A stretch of DNA of 64,000 bases. Source: Streptomyces himalayensis subsp. himalayensis. GTDB taxonomy: Bacteria > Actinomycetota > Actinomycetes > Streptomycetales > Streptomycetaceae. Below the pieces are notes generated by a model, which saw only the letters and a program-made list of their open reading frames with translations, searched no databases and was not told the origin of the DNA. This document shows, piece by piece, positions 54,392 to 63,343 of this stretch. Both the position numbers and the translations under genes were made by a program. The stretch lies in NCBI RefSeq assembly GCF_013778455.1, contig NZ_JACEHE010000001.1, forward strand, positions 558,001-622,000. The letters are read 5' to 3'. Each line of letters starts with the position of its first letter. Positions within the stretch are counted from its first letter, which is position 1.

Positions 54392-54416
54392 AAGTTCAAT
54401 TTTCCGGGGAACTTGC
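54390..54416. promoter_or_regulatory. Palindrome in the ndgR-leuC gap (site 2)
   Basis: GCAAGTTC (54390-54397) with GAACTTGC (54409-54416), perfect 8-base arms and an 11-base spacer; it abuts site 1 on the leuC side. Confidence 0.55.
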
Positions 54417-54574
54417 GACTCTGGAGTGGCAGCGGCCCGGCGACCGACGGGTCCCAGGCCGAAGTCCACCCCCCACTCGACTTCGCTCGAGCGGCGGGGG
54501 CCCTGTGAGGGGCATGGGCGGAGGCGCTCACATCTCTAGTTGGGTCGGCAGCAACGCCGGCCGGAGGGAAAGCG

Positions 54575-55999
54575 ATGGGTAGGACACTCGCGGAGAAGGT
54601 CTGGGACGACCATGTCGTCCGGCGCGCCGAGGGCGAGCCCGACCTCCTCTTCATCGATCTGCACCTGCTGCACGAGGTGACCAGCCCCCAGGCCTTCGAC
54701 GGCCTCCGTAAGGGCGGTCGCCAGGTGCGCAGGCTCGACCTGACCATCGCCACCGAGGATCACAACACCCCGACCCTCGACATCGACAAGCCCATCGCGG
54801 ACCCCGTCTCCCGCGCCCAGCTGGAGACGCTGCGCAAGAACTGCGCCGAATTCGGCGTACGGCTGCACCCCCTCGGCGACATCGAGCAGGGTGTCGTCCA
54901 CGTGGTCGGCCCGCAGCTGGGCCTGACCCAGCCCGGCACGACCGTCGTCTGCGGTGACTCGCACACCTCCACCCACGGCGCCTTCGGTGCGCTGGCGTTC
55001 GGTATCGGCACCTCGCAGGTCGAGCACGTGCTGGCCACCCAGACCCTGCCGCTGGCCCGCCCGAAGACCATGGCGATCACGGTCGAGGGCGAACTGCCCG
55101 AGGGCGTCACCGCGAAGGACCTGATCCTCGCGATCATCGCCAAGATCGGTACGGGCGGCGGCCAGGGCTACATCCTGGAGTACCGCGGCTCCGCCATCGA
55201 GAAGCTCTCGATGGAGGCCCGCATGACCATCTGCAACATGTCCATCGAGGCCGGTGCGCGCGCGGGCATGATCGCCCCCGACGAGACCACCTTCGAGTAC
55301 ATCAAGGGCCGCGCCCACGCCCCCGAGGGCGAGGACTGGGACGCCGCCGTCGAGTACTGGAAGACCCTGAAGACGGACGACGACGCGGTCTTCGACGCCG
55401 AGGTCTTCATCGACGCCGACTCTCTGTCGCCGTTCGTCACCTGGGGTACCAACCCCGGCCAGGGCGCGCCCCTGTCGGCGAACGTCCCCGACCCCGCTTC
55501 GTACGAGGATGCTTCGGAGCGCCTGGCCGCCGAAAAGGCCCTGGAATACATGGGGTTGACCGCCGGGCAGCCGCTGCGCGACATCAACGTCGACACCGTC
55601 TTCGTAGGCTCCTGCACCAACGGCCGTATCGAGGACCTGCGTGCGGCCGCCGCGATCGTCGAGGGTCGCAAAGTCGCCGACGGCGTACGGATGCTGGTCG
55701 TCCCCGGCTCCGCGCGGGTCGGTCTGCAGGCCGTCGAGGAGGGCCTGGACGTGGTCTTCAAGGAGGCCGGCGCCGAATGGCGGCACGCGGGCTGCTCCAT
55801 GTGCCTCGGTATGAACCCCGACCAACTCGCCCCCGGCGAGCGCTCCGCGTCCACCTCCAACCGCAACTTCGAGGGCCGGCAGGGCAAGGGCGGGCGTACG
55901 CACCTGGTGTCACCCCAGGTCGCTGCCGCCACAGCCGTCCTGGGTCACCTGGCCTCGCCCGCCGACCTGTCCGACGCCCCCGCGACCGCCGGAGTCTGA
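54575..55999 (+). CDS. leuC: 3-isopropylmalate dehydratase large subunit
   Basis: Aconitase-family Fe-S enzyme subunit that isomerises 2-isopropylmalate to 3-isopropylmalate with LeuD. 474 residues. The three cluster cysteines lie in [12 protein letters not shown] and [33 protein letters not shown] and [13 protein letters not shown] are the substrate and cluster-loop motifs. GGAGGGAAAG precedes the ATG. leuD follows after six bases. Regulation by NdgR from the divergent gene is likely. Confidence 0.97.
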   Translation: MGRTLAEKVWDDHVVRRAEGEPDLLFIDLHLLHEVTSPQAFDGLRKGGRQVRRLDLTIATEDHNTPTLDIDKPIADPVSRAQLETLRKNCAEFGVRLHPLGDIEQGVVHVVGPQLGLTQPGTTVVCGDSHTSTHGAFGALAFGIGTSQVEHVLATQTLPLARPKTMAITVEGELPEGVTAKDLILAIIAKIGTGGGQGYILEYRGSAIEKLSMEARMTICNMSIEAGARAGMIAPDETTFEYIKGRAHAPEGEDWDAAVEYWKTLKTDDDAVFDAEVFIDADSLSPFVTWGTNPGQGAPLSANVPDPASYEDASERLAAEKALEYMGLTAGQPLRDINVDTVFVGSCTNGRIEDLRAAAAIVEGRKVADGVRMLVVPGSARVGLQAVEEGLDVVFKEAGAEWRHAGCSMCLGMNPDQLAPGERSASTSNRNFEGRQGKGGRTHLVSPQVAAATAVLGHLASPADLSDAPATAGV

Positions 56000-56005
56000 G
56001 CAATC

Positions 56006-56599
56006 ATGGAAGCATTCACCACGCACACCGGACGTGCCGTCCCGCTGCGCCGCAGCAACGTCGACACCGACCAGATCATCCCCGCCCACTGGCTGAAGAA
56101 GGTCACCCGCGACGGGTTCGAGGATGGGCTCTTCGAGGCCTGGCGCAAGGACCCCGAGTTCGTGCTCAACCGCCCCGAGCGGCAGGGTGCCACCGTGCTG
56201 GTCGCCGGCTCAGACTTCGGTACGGGATCCTCGCGCGAGCACGCCGTCTGGGCACTGCAGAACTACGGCTTCAAGACCGTCATCTCCTCGCGCTTCGCCG
56301 ACATCTTCCGCGGCAATTCGCTCAAGAACGGCCTGCTCACGGTGGTTCTGGAGCAGAAGATCGTGGACGCCCTGTGGGAGCTGACCGAGCAGGACCCGAC
56401 GGCGGAGATCACCGTCGACCTCGAGGCCCGCGAGGTGCGCGCCGAGGGCATCACCGCCGCCTTCGAGCTGGATGAGAACTCCCGCTGGCGGCTGCTGAAC
56501 GGCCTGGACGACATCAGCATCACGCTGCAGAACGAGGGTGACATCGCTGCGTACGAGGCGAAGCGTCCCTCGTACAAGCCGCGGACGCTCCAGGTCTGA
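56006..56599 (+). CDS. leuD: 3-isopropylmalate dehydratase small subunit
   Basis: 197 residues, the swivelling partner of LeuC. Motifs [19 protein letters not shown] and [17 protein letters not shown] are typical. It sits six bases after leuC with no ribosome binding site of its own worth naming, so translation is probably coupled. A long terminator follows at 56708. Confidence 0.97.
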   Translation: MEAFTTHTGRAVPLRRSNVDTDQIIPAHWLKKVTRDGFEDGLFEAWRKDPEFVLNRPERQGATVLVAGSDFGTGSSREHAVWALQNYGFKTVISSRFADIFRGNSLKNGLLTVVLEQKIVDALWELTEQDPTAEITVDLEAREVRAEGITAAFELDENSRWRLLNGLDDISITLQNEGDIAAYEAKRPSYKPRTLQV

Positions 56600-56707
56600 G
56601 GCCCACCGGGCCCACCGGTCCCCGCAGAGGCCGCTCCGAGGCGGAAGCGGCTCCCGAACCGGCCCCTCGACCGCATCCGACCGCGGCGCCGGCCCTCACG
56701 CAGTACT

Positions 56708-56750
56708 CAGATGTACCCCCGACCGATCACGGTTGGGGGTACATCTGTAT
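56708..56750 (+). terminator. Terminator after leuCD
   Basis: 17-base-pair stem (56708-56724 with 56731-56747, one G-T pair), loop GATCAC, then TAT. Confidence 0.88.
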
Positions 56751-56949
56751 GCCCGTTTCCGGGGCCCTCCGGGGTCCGCCGGAGCCCGGACGGGCCGTGC
56801 GGACGGTGTCAACTCGCCCGCGGAAAAGGGGAGTAGAGACGGCTTCCACGGGAAAGGCGGTGCTTGTGGGGAGGTGCCGGAAAGGCGGCTCGGCAGGGTA
56901 GTTGCCCCCTGCGCAGGCGACAACTCGCCCCAGATGGCACAATCGGTGC
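56751..56949. other. Region between leuCD terminator and the 75-residue gene
   Basis: GC-rich, no gene seen. CACAAT at 56938-56943, six bases before the next ATG, looks like a -10 element. Confidence 0.4.
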
Positions 56950-57177
56950 ATGGACCGCGACAGCCAACTCGAGCTCTACGAGGCGGTCGCGGCCCGGCTG
57001 AAGGAAGCGCACGCAAGGGTGCGCGCACTGCAAGTCCCGGAGGGCGTACGGATGGCGCTGACCCGGAAGCTGCTGGTCATTACGGCCGCGGCCAAACACG
57101 ATCTCGCCGATGCGGCAAGGCGTCTGGAGCGATTGACGGCGGACCTCGACGCGGGTCGTTTCCCCGAAGACGTCTGA
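56950..57177 (+). CDS. Conserved 75-residue helical protein, probably leaderless
   Basis: Begins MDRDSQLELYEAVAARLKEA and continues as two amphipathic helices rich in Arg, Ala and Leu (LLVITAAAKHDLADAARRLE). No motif known to me. There is no ribosome binding site, but CACAAT ends six bases before the ATG, so the transcript probably starts at the start codon, as is common in Streptomyces. It sits between leuCD and hupS, where I recall a short gene in other Streptomyces. Confidence 0.75.
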   Translation: MDRDSQLELYEAVAARLKEAHARVRALQVPEGVRMALTRKLLVITAAAKHDLADAARRLERLTADLDAGRFPEDV

Positions 57178-57234
57178 GCATCAAGCCCCAACTCCATGAC
57201 GCCGAGTTCGTTGCGGCACAAGGGTGATTAGCCC

Positions 57235-57257
57235 GTTTCGTGTTTGATTTGCGGTAT
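57235..57257 (+). promoter_or_regulatory. Candidate hupS promoter
   Basis: GTTT (57235-57238) and CGGTAT (57252-57257) spaced by 13 bases, within the AT-richest part of the region (GGTATATATC). The pair resembles stress/development sigma-factor promoters of the sigma-B type (GTTT...GGGTAT); assignment is weak. Confidence 0.35.
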
Positions 57258-57323
57258 ATATCTGCCTAACGTGCGAAAAAGCTTGAACACTTTCGTTCCG
57301 GCGATGTCTCCGAAGGGGAAGAC

Positions 57324-57938
57324 GTGAACAAGGCGCAGCTCGTAGAAGCGATTGCCGACAAGGTCGGCGGGCGTCAGCAGGCCGCCGACGCCGTCGACGC
57401 GGTACTCGACGCCATCGTCCGTGCTGTCGTCGCCGGTGAGCGGATTTCTGTCACCGGCTTCGGCTCGTTCGAGAAGGTCGACCGGCCGGCCCGGTACGCC
57501 CGTAACCCGCAGACCGGTGAGCGTGTGCGGGTCAAGAAGACCTCGGTTCCGCGCTTCCGTGCGGGACAGGGGTTCAAGGACCTGGTGAGCGGCACCAAGA
57601 AGCTGCCCCGAGGTGGCGAGGTGGCCGTCAAGAAGGCCCCCAAGGGGAGCCTCCAGGTCGGAGCGGCCGCGAAGAAGGCCGCAACCAAGAAGGCCGCCGC
57701 CAAGAAGGCGCCGGCACGCAAGGTCACGGCGAAGAAGGTCACGCCTGCGAAGAAGGCCGCGCCGGCCAAGGCCGCGGCAAAGAAGACGACCGCGAAGAAG
57801 ACCACGGCGAAGAAGGCGGCGGCCAAGAAGACCACCGCCAAGAAGACCACCGCGAAGAAGACGGCGGCCAAGAAGACCGCGCCGGCCAAGAAGTCCACGG
57901 CGCGCAAGACCACCGCCAAGAAGACCACTGCCCGCTGA
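57324..57938 (+). CDS. hupS: Nucleoid protein HupS: HU with a lysine-rich tail
   Basis: 204 residues. Residues 1-90 are a complete HU domain ([16 protein letters not shown]; the DNA-binding arm motif [20 protein letters not shown]). From about residue 105 the chain is a histone H1-like tail of repeated [13 protein letters not shown] units. In Streptomyces this two-part HU compacts DNA in spore compartments. GAAGGGGAAG precedes the GTG at 57324. The tail is encoded by a GC-rich, near-repetitive stretch that may vary in length between strains. Confidence 0.96.
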   Translation: MNKAQLVEAIADKVGGRQQAADAVDAVLDAIVRAVVAGERISVTGFGSFEKVDRPARYARNPQTGERVRVKKTSVPRFRAGQGFKDLVSGTKKLPRGGEVAVKKAPKGSLQVGAAAKKAATKKAAAKKAPARKVTAKKVTPAKKAAPAKAAAKKTTAKKTTAKKAAAKKTTAKKTTAKKTAAKKTAPAKKSTARKTTAKKTTAR

Positions 57939-57967
57939 CGGGCACTGGCTATTCACGCACCACGCAC

Positions 57968-57998
57968 CGGGCCGAGCTCCCCGAGGGAGCCCGGCCCG
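57968..57998. terminator. Terminator after hupS
   Basis: CGGGCC with GGCCCG (6 base pairs), an internal loop, then GCTCCC with GGGAGC (6 base pairs) and a CGA loop. It lies between convergent genes. Confidence 0.75.
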
Positions 57999-58011
57999 TG
58001 GTATGTGCTGG

Positions 58012-58215
58012 TCAGAGTGTGGCGAGTGTGATCAGTGTGATGCGGCGGGCGTCGCCCTCGCCCTCCACCTCGATACGCACGCGCTGTCCCGGCCGCAGCA
58101 GCCGGAGGCCGCCCGCGTCGAACGCCGGGGCGTCGAAGGGCACCGGGGTGCCGTCGTCCAGCAGCACGCTGCCGCTGCGGGTTTCGGGGTCGTACGTGTA
58201 CGAGGTCGCCTGCAT
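58012..58215 (-). CDS. 67-residue conserved protein, OB-like
   Basis: Beta-rich: [19 protein letters not shown], then [15 protein letters not shown] and a final ITLITLATL strand. The pattern of short strands and an FDAPAFD turn recalls a cold-shock/OB-type barrel, but the RNP motifs are missing. It ends just before the hupS terminator in the opposite direction. Function unknown. Confidence 0.75.
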   Translation of the reverse strand: MQATSYTYDPETRSGSVLLDDGTPVPFDAPAFDAGGLRLLRPGQRVRIEVEGEGDARRITLITLATL

Positions 58216-58258
58216 GAGGGAAGCGTAGGCGATTTGGGGCGGGACACCGCGGGGCCGC

Positions 58259-58894
58259 TCAGTCCGCGATCAGCAGCCGGGCCGCGGCCGCGGCCGTGCG
58301 CGGACCGACGCCGAGCGCCAGCGCGGCCCGCAGATCGTCGCCGGTGTCCACGTCCCGGCGCACCGAGTCGACGCAGTCGAGACGGAGTTCCACCGCCCCG
58401 GAAGCCGCGTGCCGGGCACGGGATTCGCCGCCGAATGCAGGGCGCAATTCCGTGCCGGCGAGTGCCGACAGCAATGTGGTGCCGATGCCCGCCGCATCCG
58501 GGAGAAAAGACCGGGGAAACGGTGCGGCGGCCGCCAGGACCGTGGCCAATTCCGCGCTGCGCAGCGCGGGGAGGTCCGCGTTGAGAGCGGCGACGGGGGC
58601 GTCCGGGCGGGCCGCGCGCGCCGCCGCAGCTCCGTGCGCCAGGGCGGCGTTGAGACCCGCACCGGGAGAGTCCGGCACGATCCGGGCTCCCAGCTCCGCG
58701 AGCTCGCGCGCGGCGAGGCGGTCATCCGTGACGACCACCACATCCAGCACCGCGGGACAGACCGCTGCCGCGGCCACCGTGTCCTGGGCGAAGGCGAGCG
58801 CGAGGGACGGCCGCAGCCCGTCGCCGGCCGTGTCCGAGAGTCTGCTCTTGGCCCGTGCCAGGGGCTTCAGCGGTATCACCAGAGTCCACTGCAC
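58259..58894 (-). CDS. cofC: 2-phospho-L-lactate/phosphoenolpyruvate guanylyltransferase (CofC/FbiD)
   Basis: 211 residues. Activates the three-carbon acid with GTP in coenzyme F420 synthesis; in actinobacteria the substrate is phosphoenolpyruvate. Nucleotidyltransferase fold with WTLVIPLKPLARAKSRL at the N terminus, VVVVTDD and ALNADLPALR, the latter with the metal-binding aspartate. GTG 58894 follows GGAG; upstream frame to 59071 is not needed. F420 is also used by antibiotic-pathway enzymes. Divergent from plsC. Confidence 0.9.
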   Translation of the reverse strand: MQWTLVIPLKPLARAKSRLSDTAGDGLRPSLALAFAQDTVAAAAVCPAVLDVVVVTDDRLAARELAELGARIVPDSPGAGLNAALAHGAAAARAARPDAPVAALNADLPALRSAELATVLAAAAPFPRSFLPDAAGIGTTLLSALAGTELRPAFGGESRARHAASGAVELRLDCVDSVRRDVDTGDDLRAALALGVGPRTAAAAARLLIAD

Positions 58895-59175
58895 CAGCGC
58901 TCCGTCCCTTCGTTTCGGGCCCATTGTGGCCTGCTGTGCAGCGGTGACCGTGCCGAGGCGAGAATGCTGGACCGCTCCGGCGCGAGGAGAACAGCGGGTC
59001 AGTTTCTCCGGGAGAGGGCAGAGGACCGGGTCCGACGGGAGCGGCGGCGGCGCGGAGATGACGTACGCCACGCCCTGACGGCCTCGGAGGAGGGTGGGCG
59101 TACGGTGTTCTCGACAGACCGGCGGCCTGGAGCGACACTTGTGCGGCCGACCAGGTCCTAGAGGAAGGTGTCCGA

Positions 59176-60021
59176 GTGTCCCGCCGCAGAATCGGCTTCT
59201 GGTACCGCCTGGCAGCGGTCATCTGCAAACCGCCGCTGGTGGTTCTGATCAAGCGGGACTGGCGCGGAATGGAGAATATTCCGGCCGAGGGCGGATTTAT
59301 CACGGCGGTGAACCACAATTCCCATGTGGACCCGTTCGCATATGCCCATTTCCAGTACAACACGGGTCGAGTTCCGCGATTCCTGGCCAAGCACGGCCTT
59401 TTCAAAAAGGGTTTCGTGGGCACCATGATGCGCGGCACCGGACAGATCCCCGTCTACCGCGAGAGCACGGATGCGCTCAGTGCCTTCCGGGCCGCTATCG
59501 AGGCTGTCGAGCGGGGCGAGTGCGTCGCCTTCTATCCCGAGGGCACCCTCACCCGCGACCCCGACCAGTGGCCGATGACCGGCAAGACCGGCGCCGCACG
59601 CGTGGCCCTCAAGACGAAGTGCCCGGTCATCCCCGTCGCCCAGTGGGGCGCCAACCTGCTGCTTCCGCCGTACGCCAAGAAGCCGGACCTGCTGCCCCGC
59701 AAGACCCACCACGTGCTCGCCGGGCCGCCCGTGGACCTCTCGCGTTTCTACGACAAGGAGATGACCCCCGAGGTCCTCAAGGAGGCCACCGAGGTCATCA
59801 TGGCCGCGATCACCGCGCTGCTCGAGGAGCTTCGCGGCGAGAAGGCCCCCGCGACGCCCTTCGACCCGCGCATCGTACGGATCGAGCAGCGGCGCAGGGC
59901 GACGAGAGGCGCCGTACGCGGTGAGGTCCCCGGGCAGGCCACCGGCGAAGCCGCCGACGCGGGCGACGACAGCCGGACCGCGAAGGCGGGCGGCAACGGC
60001 GATGCGGAGGACGCCAAGTGA
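59176..60021 (+). CDS. plsC: 1-acylglycerol-3-phosphate O-acyltransferase
   Basis: 281 residues. Makes phosphatidic acid from lysophosphatidic acid and acyl-CoA or acyl-ACP at the membrane. Acyltransferase motifs NHNSHVD (catalytic His and Asp), GTGQIPVYR, FYPEGTLTRD and the proline motif CPVIPVAQW are intact. The 50-residue C-terminal tail is low-complexity. AGGAAGGTG precedes the GTG at 59176. It overlaps gpsA by four bases (GTGA), so glycerol-3-phosphate supply and acylation are coupled. Confidence 0.93.
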   Translation: MSRRRIGFWYRLAAVICKPPLVVLIKRDWRGMENIPAEGGFITAVNHNSHVDPFAYAHFQYNTGRVPRFLAKHGLFKKGFVGTMMRGTGQIPVYRESTDALSAFRAAIEAVERGECVAFYPEGTLTRDPDQWPMTGKTGAARVALKTKCPVIPVAQWGANLLLPPYAKKPDLLPRKTHHVLAGPPVDLSRFYDKEMTPEVLKEATEVIMAAITALLEELRGEKAPATPFDPRIVRIEQRRRATRGAVRGEVPGQATGEAADAGDDSRTAKAGGNGDAEDAK

Positions 60022-61028
60022 CGAACTCCGTCAAGGCGGCCGTCTTCGGGACCGGATCCTGGGGCACGGCCTTCGGCATGGTGCTCGCCGACGCCGGATG
60101 CGACGTCACCCTGTGGGGGCGTCGCGCCGAACTCGCGGACGCGGTCAACTCCACGCGTACGAACCCCGACTATCTGCCCGGCGTCGAACTCCCCGAGAAC
60201 CTGCGGGCCACCACCGACCCGGCCGAGGCCGCGGCCGGCGCCGAGTTCACGGTGCTCGCCGTGCCCTCGCAGACACTCCGCGGCAACCTCGCCGAATGGG
60301 CGCCTCTGCTGGCCGCCGACACCGTCCTCGTCTCCCTGATGAAGGGCGTGGAACTCGGCTCCGCGATGCGGATGAGCGAGGTCATCGAGGACGTCACCAA
60401 GGTGGGCGCCGAGCGGATCGCCGTCGTCACCGGGCCCAACCTCGCCCGGGAGATAGCCGCCCGCCAGCCCGCGGCCGCGGTTGTCGCCTGCCGCGACGAA
60501 TCGGTCGCCCAGCGCCTCCAGGCCGCCTGCCACACGCCGTACTTCCGGCCGTACACCAACACCGACGTCATCGGCTGCGAACTCGGCGGCGCAGTCAAGA
60601 ACGTGATCGGACTCGCCGTCGGCATCGCCGACGGCATGGGCCTCGGCGACAACGCCAAGGGCTCCCTCATCACCCGCGGACTCGCCGAGACGACCCGACT
60701 CGGCCTCGCGATGGGCGCCGACCCCATGACCTTCTCCGGACTCGCGGGCCTGGGCGACCTGGTGGCGACCTGCTCGTCGCCGCTGTCCCGCAACCACACC
60801 TTCGGCACCAACCTCGGCAAGGGCATGACCCTGGAGGAGACCATCGCGGTCACCAAGCAGACGGCCGAGGGCGTCAAGTCCTGCGAGTCGGTGCTGGATC
60901 TGGCACGCCGGCACGGCGTCGACATGCCCATCACGGAGACCGTGGTCGGCATCGTCCACGAGGGAAAGCCGCCGATGGTGGCCCTCAAGGAGCTGATGTC
61001 GCGCAGCGCGAAGCCCGAACGGCGCTGA
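60018..61028 (+). CDS. gpsA: Glycerol-3-phosphate dehydrogenase, NAD(P)+
   Basis: 336 residues. Reduces dihydroxyacetone phosphate to glycerol-3-phosphate for phospholipid synthesis. Rossmann motif FGTGSWGTAFG near residues 10-20, catalytic lysines in SLMKGVEL and GGAVKNVIGLAVG, and GLGDLVATCSSPLSRN are typical. GTG 60018 overlaps the plsC stop. Followed by ddl with its own promoter. Confidence 0.95.
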   Translation: MTNSVKAAVFGTGSWGTAFGMVLADAGCDVTLWGRRAELADAVNSTRTNPDYLPGVELPENLRATTDPAEAAAGAEFTVLAVPSQTLRGNLAEWAPLLAADTVLVSLMKGVELGSAMRMSEVIEDVTKVGAERIAVVTGPNLAREIAARQPAAAVVACRDESVAQRLQAACHTPYFRPYTNTDVIGCELGGAVKNVIGLAVGIADGMGLGDNAKGSLITRGLAETTRLGLAMGADPMTFSGLAGLGDLVATCSSPLSRNHTFGTNLGKGMTLEETIAVTKQTAEGVKSCESVLDLARRHGVDMPITETVVGIVHEGKPPMVALKELMSRSAKPERR

Positions 61029-61117
61029 TACACGGCGTGGCGCGAGGCCCGGGCGGTACCCGCGACTTCGCGCTGCGCCAGGCGGCGGCAACGCTGAGCG
61101 ACAGGGCCCGTCGGGCG

Positions 61118-61146
61118 CTGACTCGAGGACTACCAGCAGGTACGCT
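61118..61146 (+). promoter_or_regulatory. Probable ddl promoter, near-leaderless
   Basis: CTGACT (61118-61123) and TACGCT (61141-61146) with a 17-base spacer. The ddl ATG is only nine bases after the -10, so the transcript would have almost no leader and no ribosome binding site is present. Confidence 0.6.
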
Positions 61147-61155
61147 CATCGCGAT

Positions 61156-62328
61156 ATGAGCAGCGAGTACACCACCCAGAGCCCGGTTCCCTCCACGCCA
61201 GGAGGGGAATCCCGCAAGCCGCGCGTGGCTATCGTGTTCGGCGGCCGAAGTTCCGAGCACGGCATCTCGGTCGTCACTGCGGGGGCCGTACTGCGCGCCA
61301 TCGACCGTACGAAGTACGACGTCCTGCCCATCGGTATCACGCGGGAGGGCCGCTGGGCGCTCACCGCCGACGAGCCGGAGCGGATGGCCATCACGGACCG
61401 GCAGGTGCCCGACGTGGAGCAACTCGCCGAGTCGGCCGAGGGGGGCGTCGTGATCCCCGTCGACCCCTCGACCCGCGAAGTGGTCTACAGCGAACCCGGA
61501 TCGGTGCCCAAGGCCCTCGGCGAGGTGGACGTCGTCTTCCCGATGCTGCACGGCCCGTACGGCGAGGACGGCACTCTCCAGGGGCTTCTGGAGCTCTCCG
61601 GAACTCCGTACGTCGGCTCGGGCGTGCTCGCGTCCGCCGTCGGCCAGGACAAGGAGTACATGAAGCGGGTCTTCACCTCCTTCGGGCTGCCCGTCGGCCC
61701 GTATCTGGTGATCCGCCCGCGCGAGTGGGAGCGTGACGAGTCCGCCGCCCGCAAGAGGATCGCGGAGTTCGCGGGCGAACACGGCTGGCCGCTGTTCATC
61801 AAGCCCGCGCGCGCGGGCTCTTCGATCGGCATCACCAAGGTCGACTCCTTCGAGGACCTCGACGAGGCCATCGAGGAGGCGCAGCGCCACGACCCCAAGA
61901 TCCTCGTCGAGGCGCTGCTGCGCGGCCGTGAGATCGAGTGCGGGGTGCTGGAGTTCGAGGACGGCCCGCGTGCGAGCGTGCCCGCCGAGATCCCGCCCGT
62001 GCAGTCGCACGACTTCTACGACTTCGAGGCGAAGTACATCGACTCCGCCTCCGGCATCGTGCCCGCCCCGCTCACCGACGAGCAGACCGCCGAGGTGCAG
62101 CGGCTCGCCGTCGAGGCCTTCGAGGCCGCGTCCTGTGAGGGGCTGGTGCGCGCGGACTTCTTCCTCACCGAGGACGGGAAGTTCGTGATCAACGAGATCA
62201 ATACGATGCCCGGTTTCACGCCGATCTCCATGTACCCGCGGATGTGGCAGGAGAGCGGAGTCGCCTACCAGGAGCTGGTGGATCTGCTGATCCAGGCGGC
62301 GCTCAGGCGGTCGACCGGGCTGCGCTGA
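61156..62328 (+). CDS. ddl: D-alanine-D-alanine ligase
   Basis: 390 residues. Joins two D-alanines with ATP for peptidoglycan precursors. ATP-grasp enzyme with VFGGRSSEHGISV at the N terminus, MLHGPYGEDGTLQG, KPARAGSSIGITKV, the omega-loop FYDFEAKY that marks D-Ala-D-Ala rather than D-Ala-D-Lac ligases, and the metal site FVINEINTMPGFT. A 20-residue Ser/Pro-rich N terminus precedes the fold. It follows gpsA, the standard actinobacterial order. Confidence 0.95.
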   Translation: MSSEYTTQSPVPSTPGGESRKPRVAIVFGGRSSEHGISVVTAGAVLRAIDRTKYDVLPIGITREGRWALTADEPERMAITDRQVPDVEQLAESAEGGVVIPVDPSTREVVYSEPGSVPKALGEVDVVFPMLHGPYGEDGTLQGLLELSGTPYVGSGVLASAVGQDKEYMKRVFTSFGLPVGPYLVIRPREWERDESAARKRIAEFAGEHGWPLFIKPARAGSSIGITKVDSFEDLDEAIEEAQRHDPKILVEALLRGREIECGVLEFEDGPRASVPAEIPPVQSHDFYDFEAKYIDSASGIVPAPLTDEQTAEVQRLAVEAFEAASCEGLVRADFFLTEDGKFVINEINTMPGFTPISMYPRMWQESGVAYQELVDLLIQAALRRSTGLR

Positions 62329-62343
62329 ATCCGGCCCGAGCCC

Positions 62344-62853
62344 TCAGGAGGCGATCCCTTTGGGGATCGCCTTCTTGATGGGCGCGGCCAGGTCCACGAG
62401 CACGCCGGCGCTGTCCACTCCCGCGGGTACGGTCACCTCGACGTACGCGAGGCGCAGACTGGTGGTGAAGCGCTGCGACCCGTCGTCCAGCTTCTCCATC
62501 AGCCAGCCGACGCCGTTCACGCCGCCGCCGATCGCGTCAGGGTCGTTGCCGTCGGCCACCTTCGGGTCGACCATCTTCGCGGGCTGTCCGACACCGCAGC
62601 GCAGTATGATCGCCGGGCTTCCCCAGCCCGCGGTCAGCGCGGACACGGGCTCCGGATCCTGCCGGTCCAAGCCGTCCACCTTCTTCGGCAGCACCTTGTC
62701 CAGGTTCCGGCACAGCTCGGTGACCTTCGCGTCCGGGGAGGGAACCACGGCTGTCGCCGTGTCGTCTGCTGAGGAGCAGCCCGTGGCGGCGATCAGCAGT
62801 GCGAGCGCGGGCGGCCCGACGAAGGTGCGGGGCCGGTGACGGAAGATGTTCAC
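62344..62853 (-). CDS. DUF3515-family lipoprotein
   Basis: 169 residues. Signal peptide with a lipobox at ATGC (about residues 23-26), so membrane-anchored outside the cell. The DUF3515 body has two further cysteines (LCRNL and LRCGVG) likely to be bonded. Function unknown; the gene regularly lies beside ddl and thiL in actinobacteria. Convergent with ddl, 15 bases apart. Confidence 0.88.
   Translation of the reverse strand: MNIFRHRPRTFVGPPALALLIAATGCSSADDTATAVVPSPDAKVTELCRNLDKVLPKKVDGLDRQDPEPVSALTAGWGSPAIILRCGVGQPAKMVDPKVADGNDPDAIGGGVNGVGWLMEKLDDGSQRFTTSLRLAYVEVTVPAGVDSAGVLVDLAAPIKKAIPKGIAS
62350..62371 (+). terminator. Terminator of ddl, inside the 3' end of the DUF3515 gene
   Basis: Perfect 9-base-pair stem (62350-62358 with 62363-62371), loop TTTG. 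The same bases encode the last residues of the convergent gene. Confidence 0.7.
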
Positions 62854-62873
62854 CGGCCAAGGGTAGACGGGGG

Positions 62874-63107
62874 CTAGAGGTGCACGACCGGGCAGGTCAG
62901 GGTGCGGGTGATGCCGTCCACTTGCTGGACCTTCGCGACCACCATGCGACCGAGGTCGTCGACGGTGTCGGCCTGTGCGCGCACGATCACGTCGTACGGT
63001 CCGGTCACGTCCTCGGCCTGGATCACCCCCGGAATCTTGGAGATCGTCTCGGCGACGGTCGAGGCCTTGCCGACCTCCGTCTGGATCAGGATGTACGCCT
63101 GTACCAC
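62874..63107 (-). CDS. Stand-alone AsnC/Lrp ligand-binding (RAM) domain protein
   Basis: 77 residues, consisting only of the RAM domain of Lrp/AsnC regulators (VQAYILIQTEVGKASTVAET, GPYDVIVRAQ, ITRTLTCPVVHL). The DNA-binding half is absent; such short forms are thought to sense amino acids and modify full-length partners. GTG 63107 follows GGAGG; the upstream open frame to 63332 is not coding. Located 21 bases from the DUF3515 gene, divergent from thiL. Confidence 0.92.
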   Translation of the reverse strand: MVQAYILIQTEVGKASTVAETISKIPGVIQAEDVTGPYDVIVRAQADTVDDLGRMVVAKVQQVDGITRTLTCPVVHL

Positions 63108-63343
63108 GGAACCTCCAGGGCGGCCACGAGGATCATGTGGGGAGAAGGGACGCCACGGTATCGCGTCGCTGCACGCTGCGGGGAGACCCGCGGAGGCTGT
63201 GGCGTGCACACCGGAGGTGCACGGACAGCACAGGTGGGCGGACACGTCGACCGTACCCAGGACGGTGACGGCACGCGACCGCACGCCGGGACGGGGCTTT
63301 CGGAATGAACGGGGCTTTTGGTGAAAGGGCAAGGTGATCCGCG

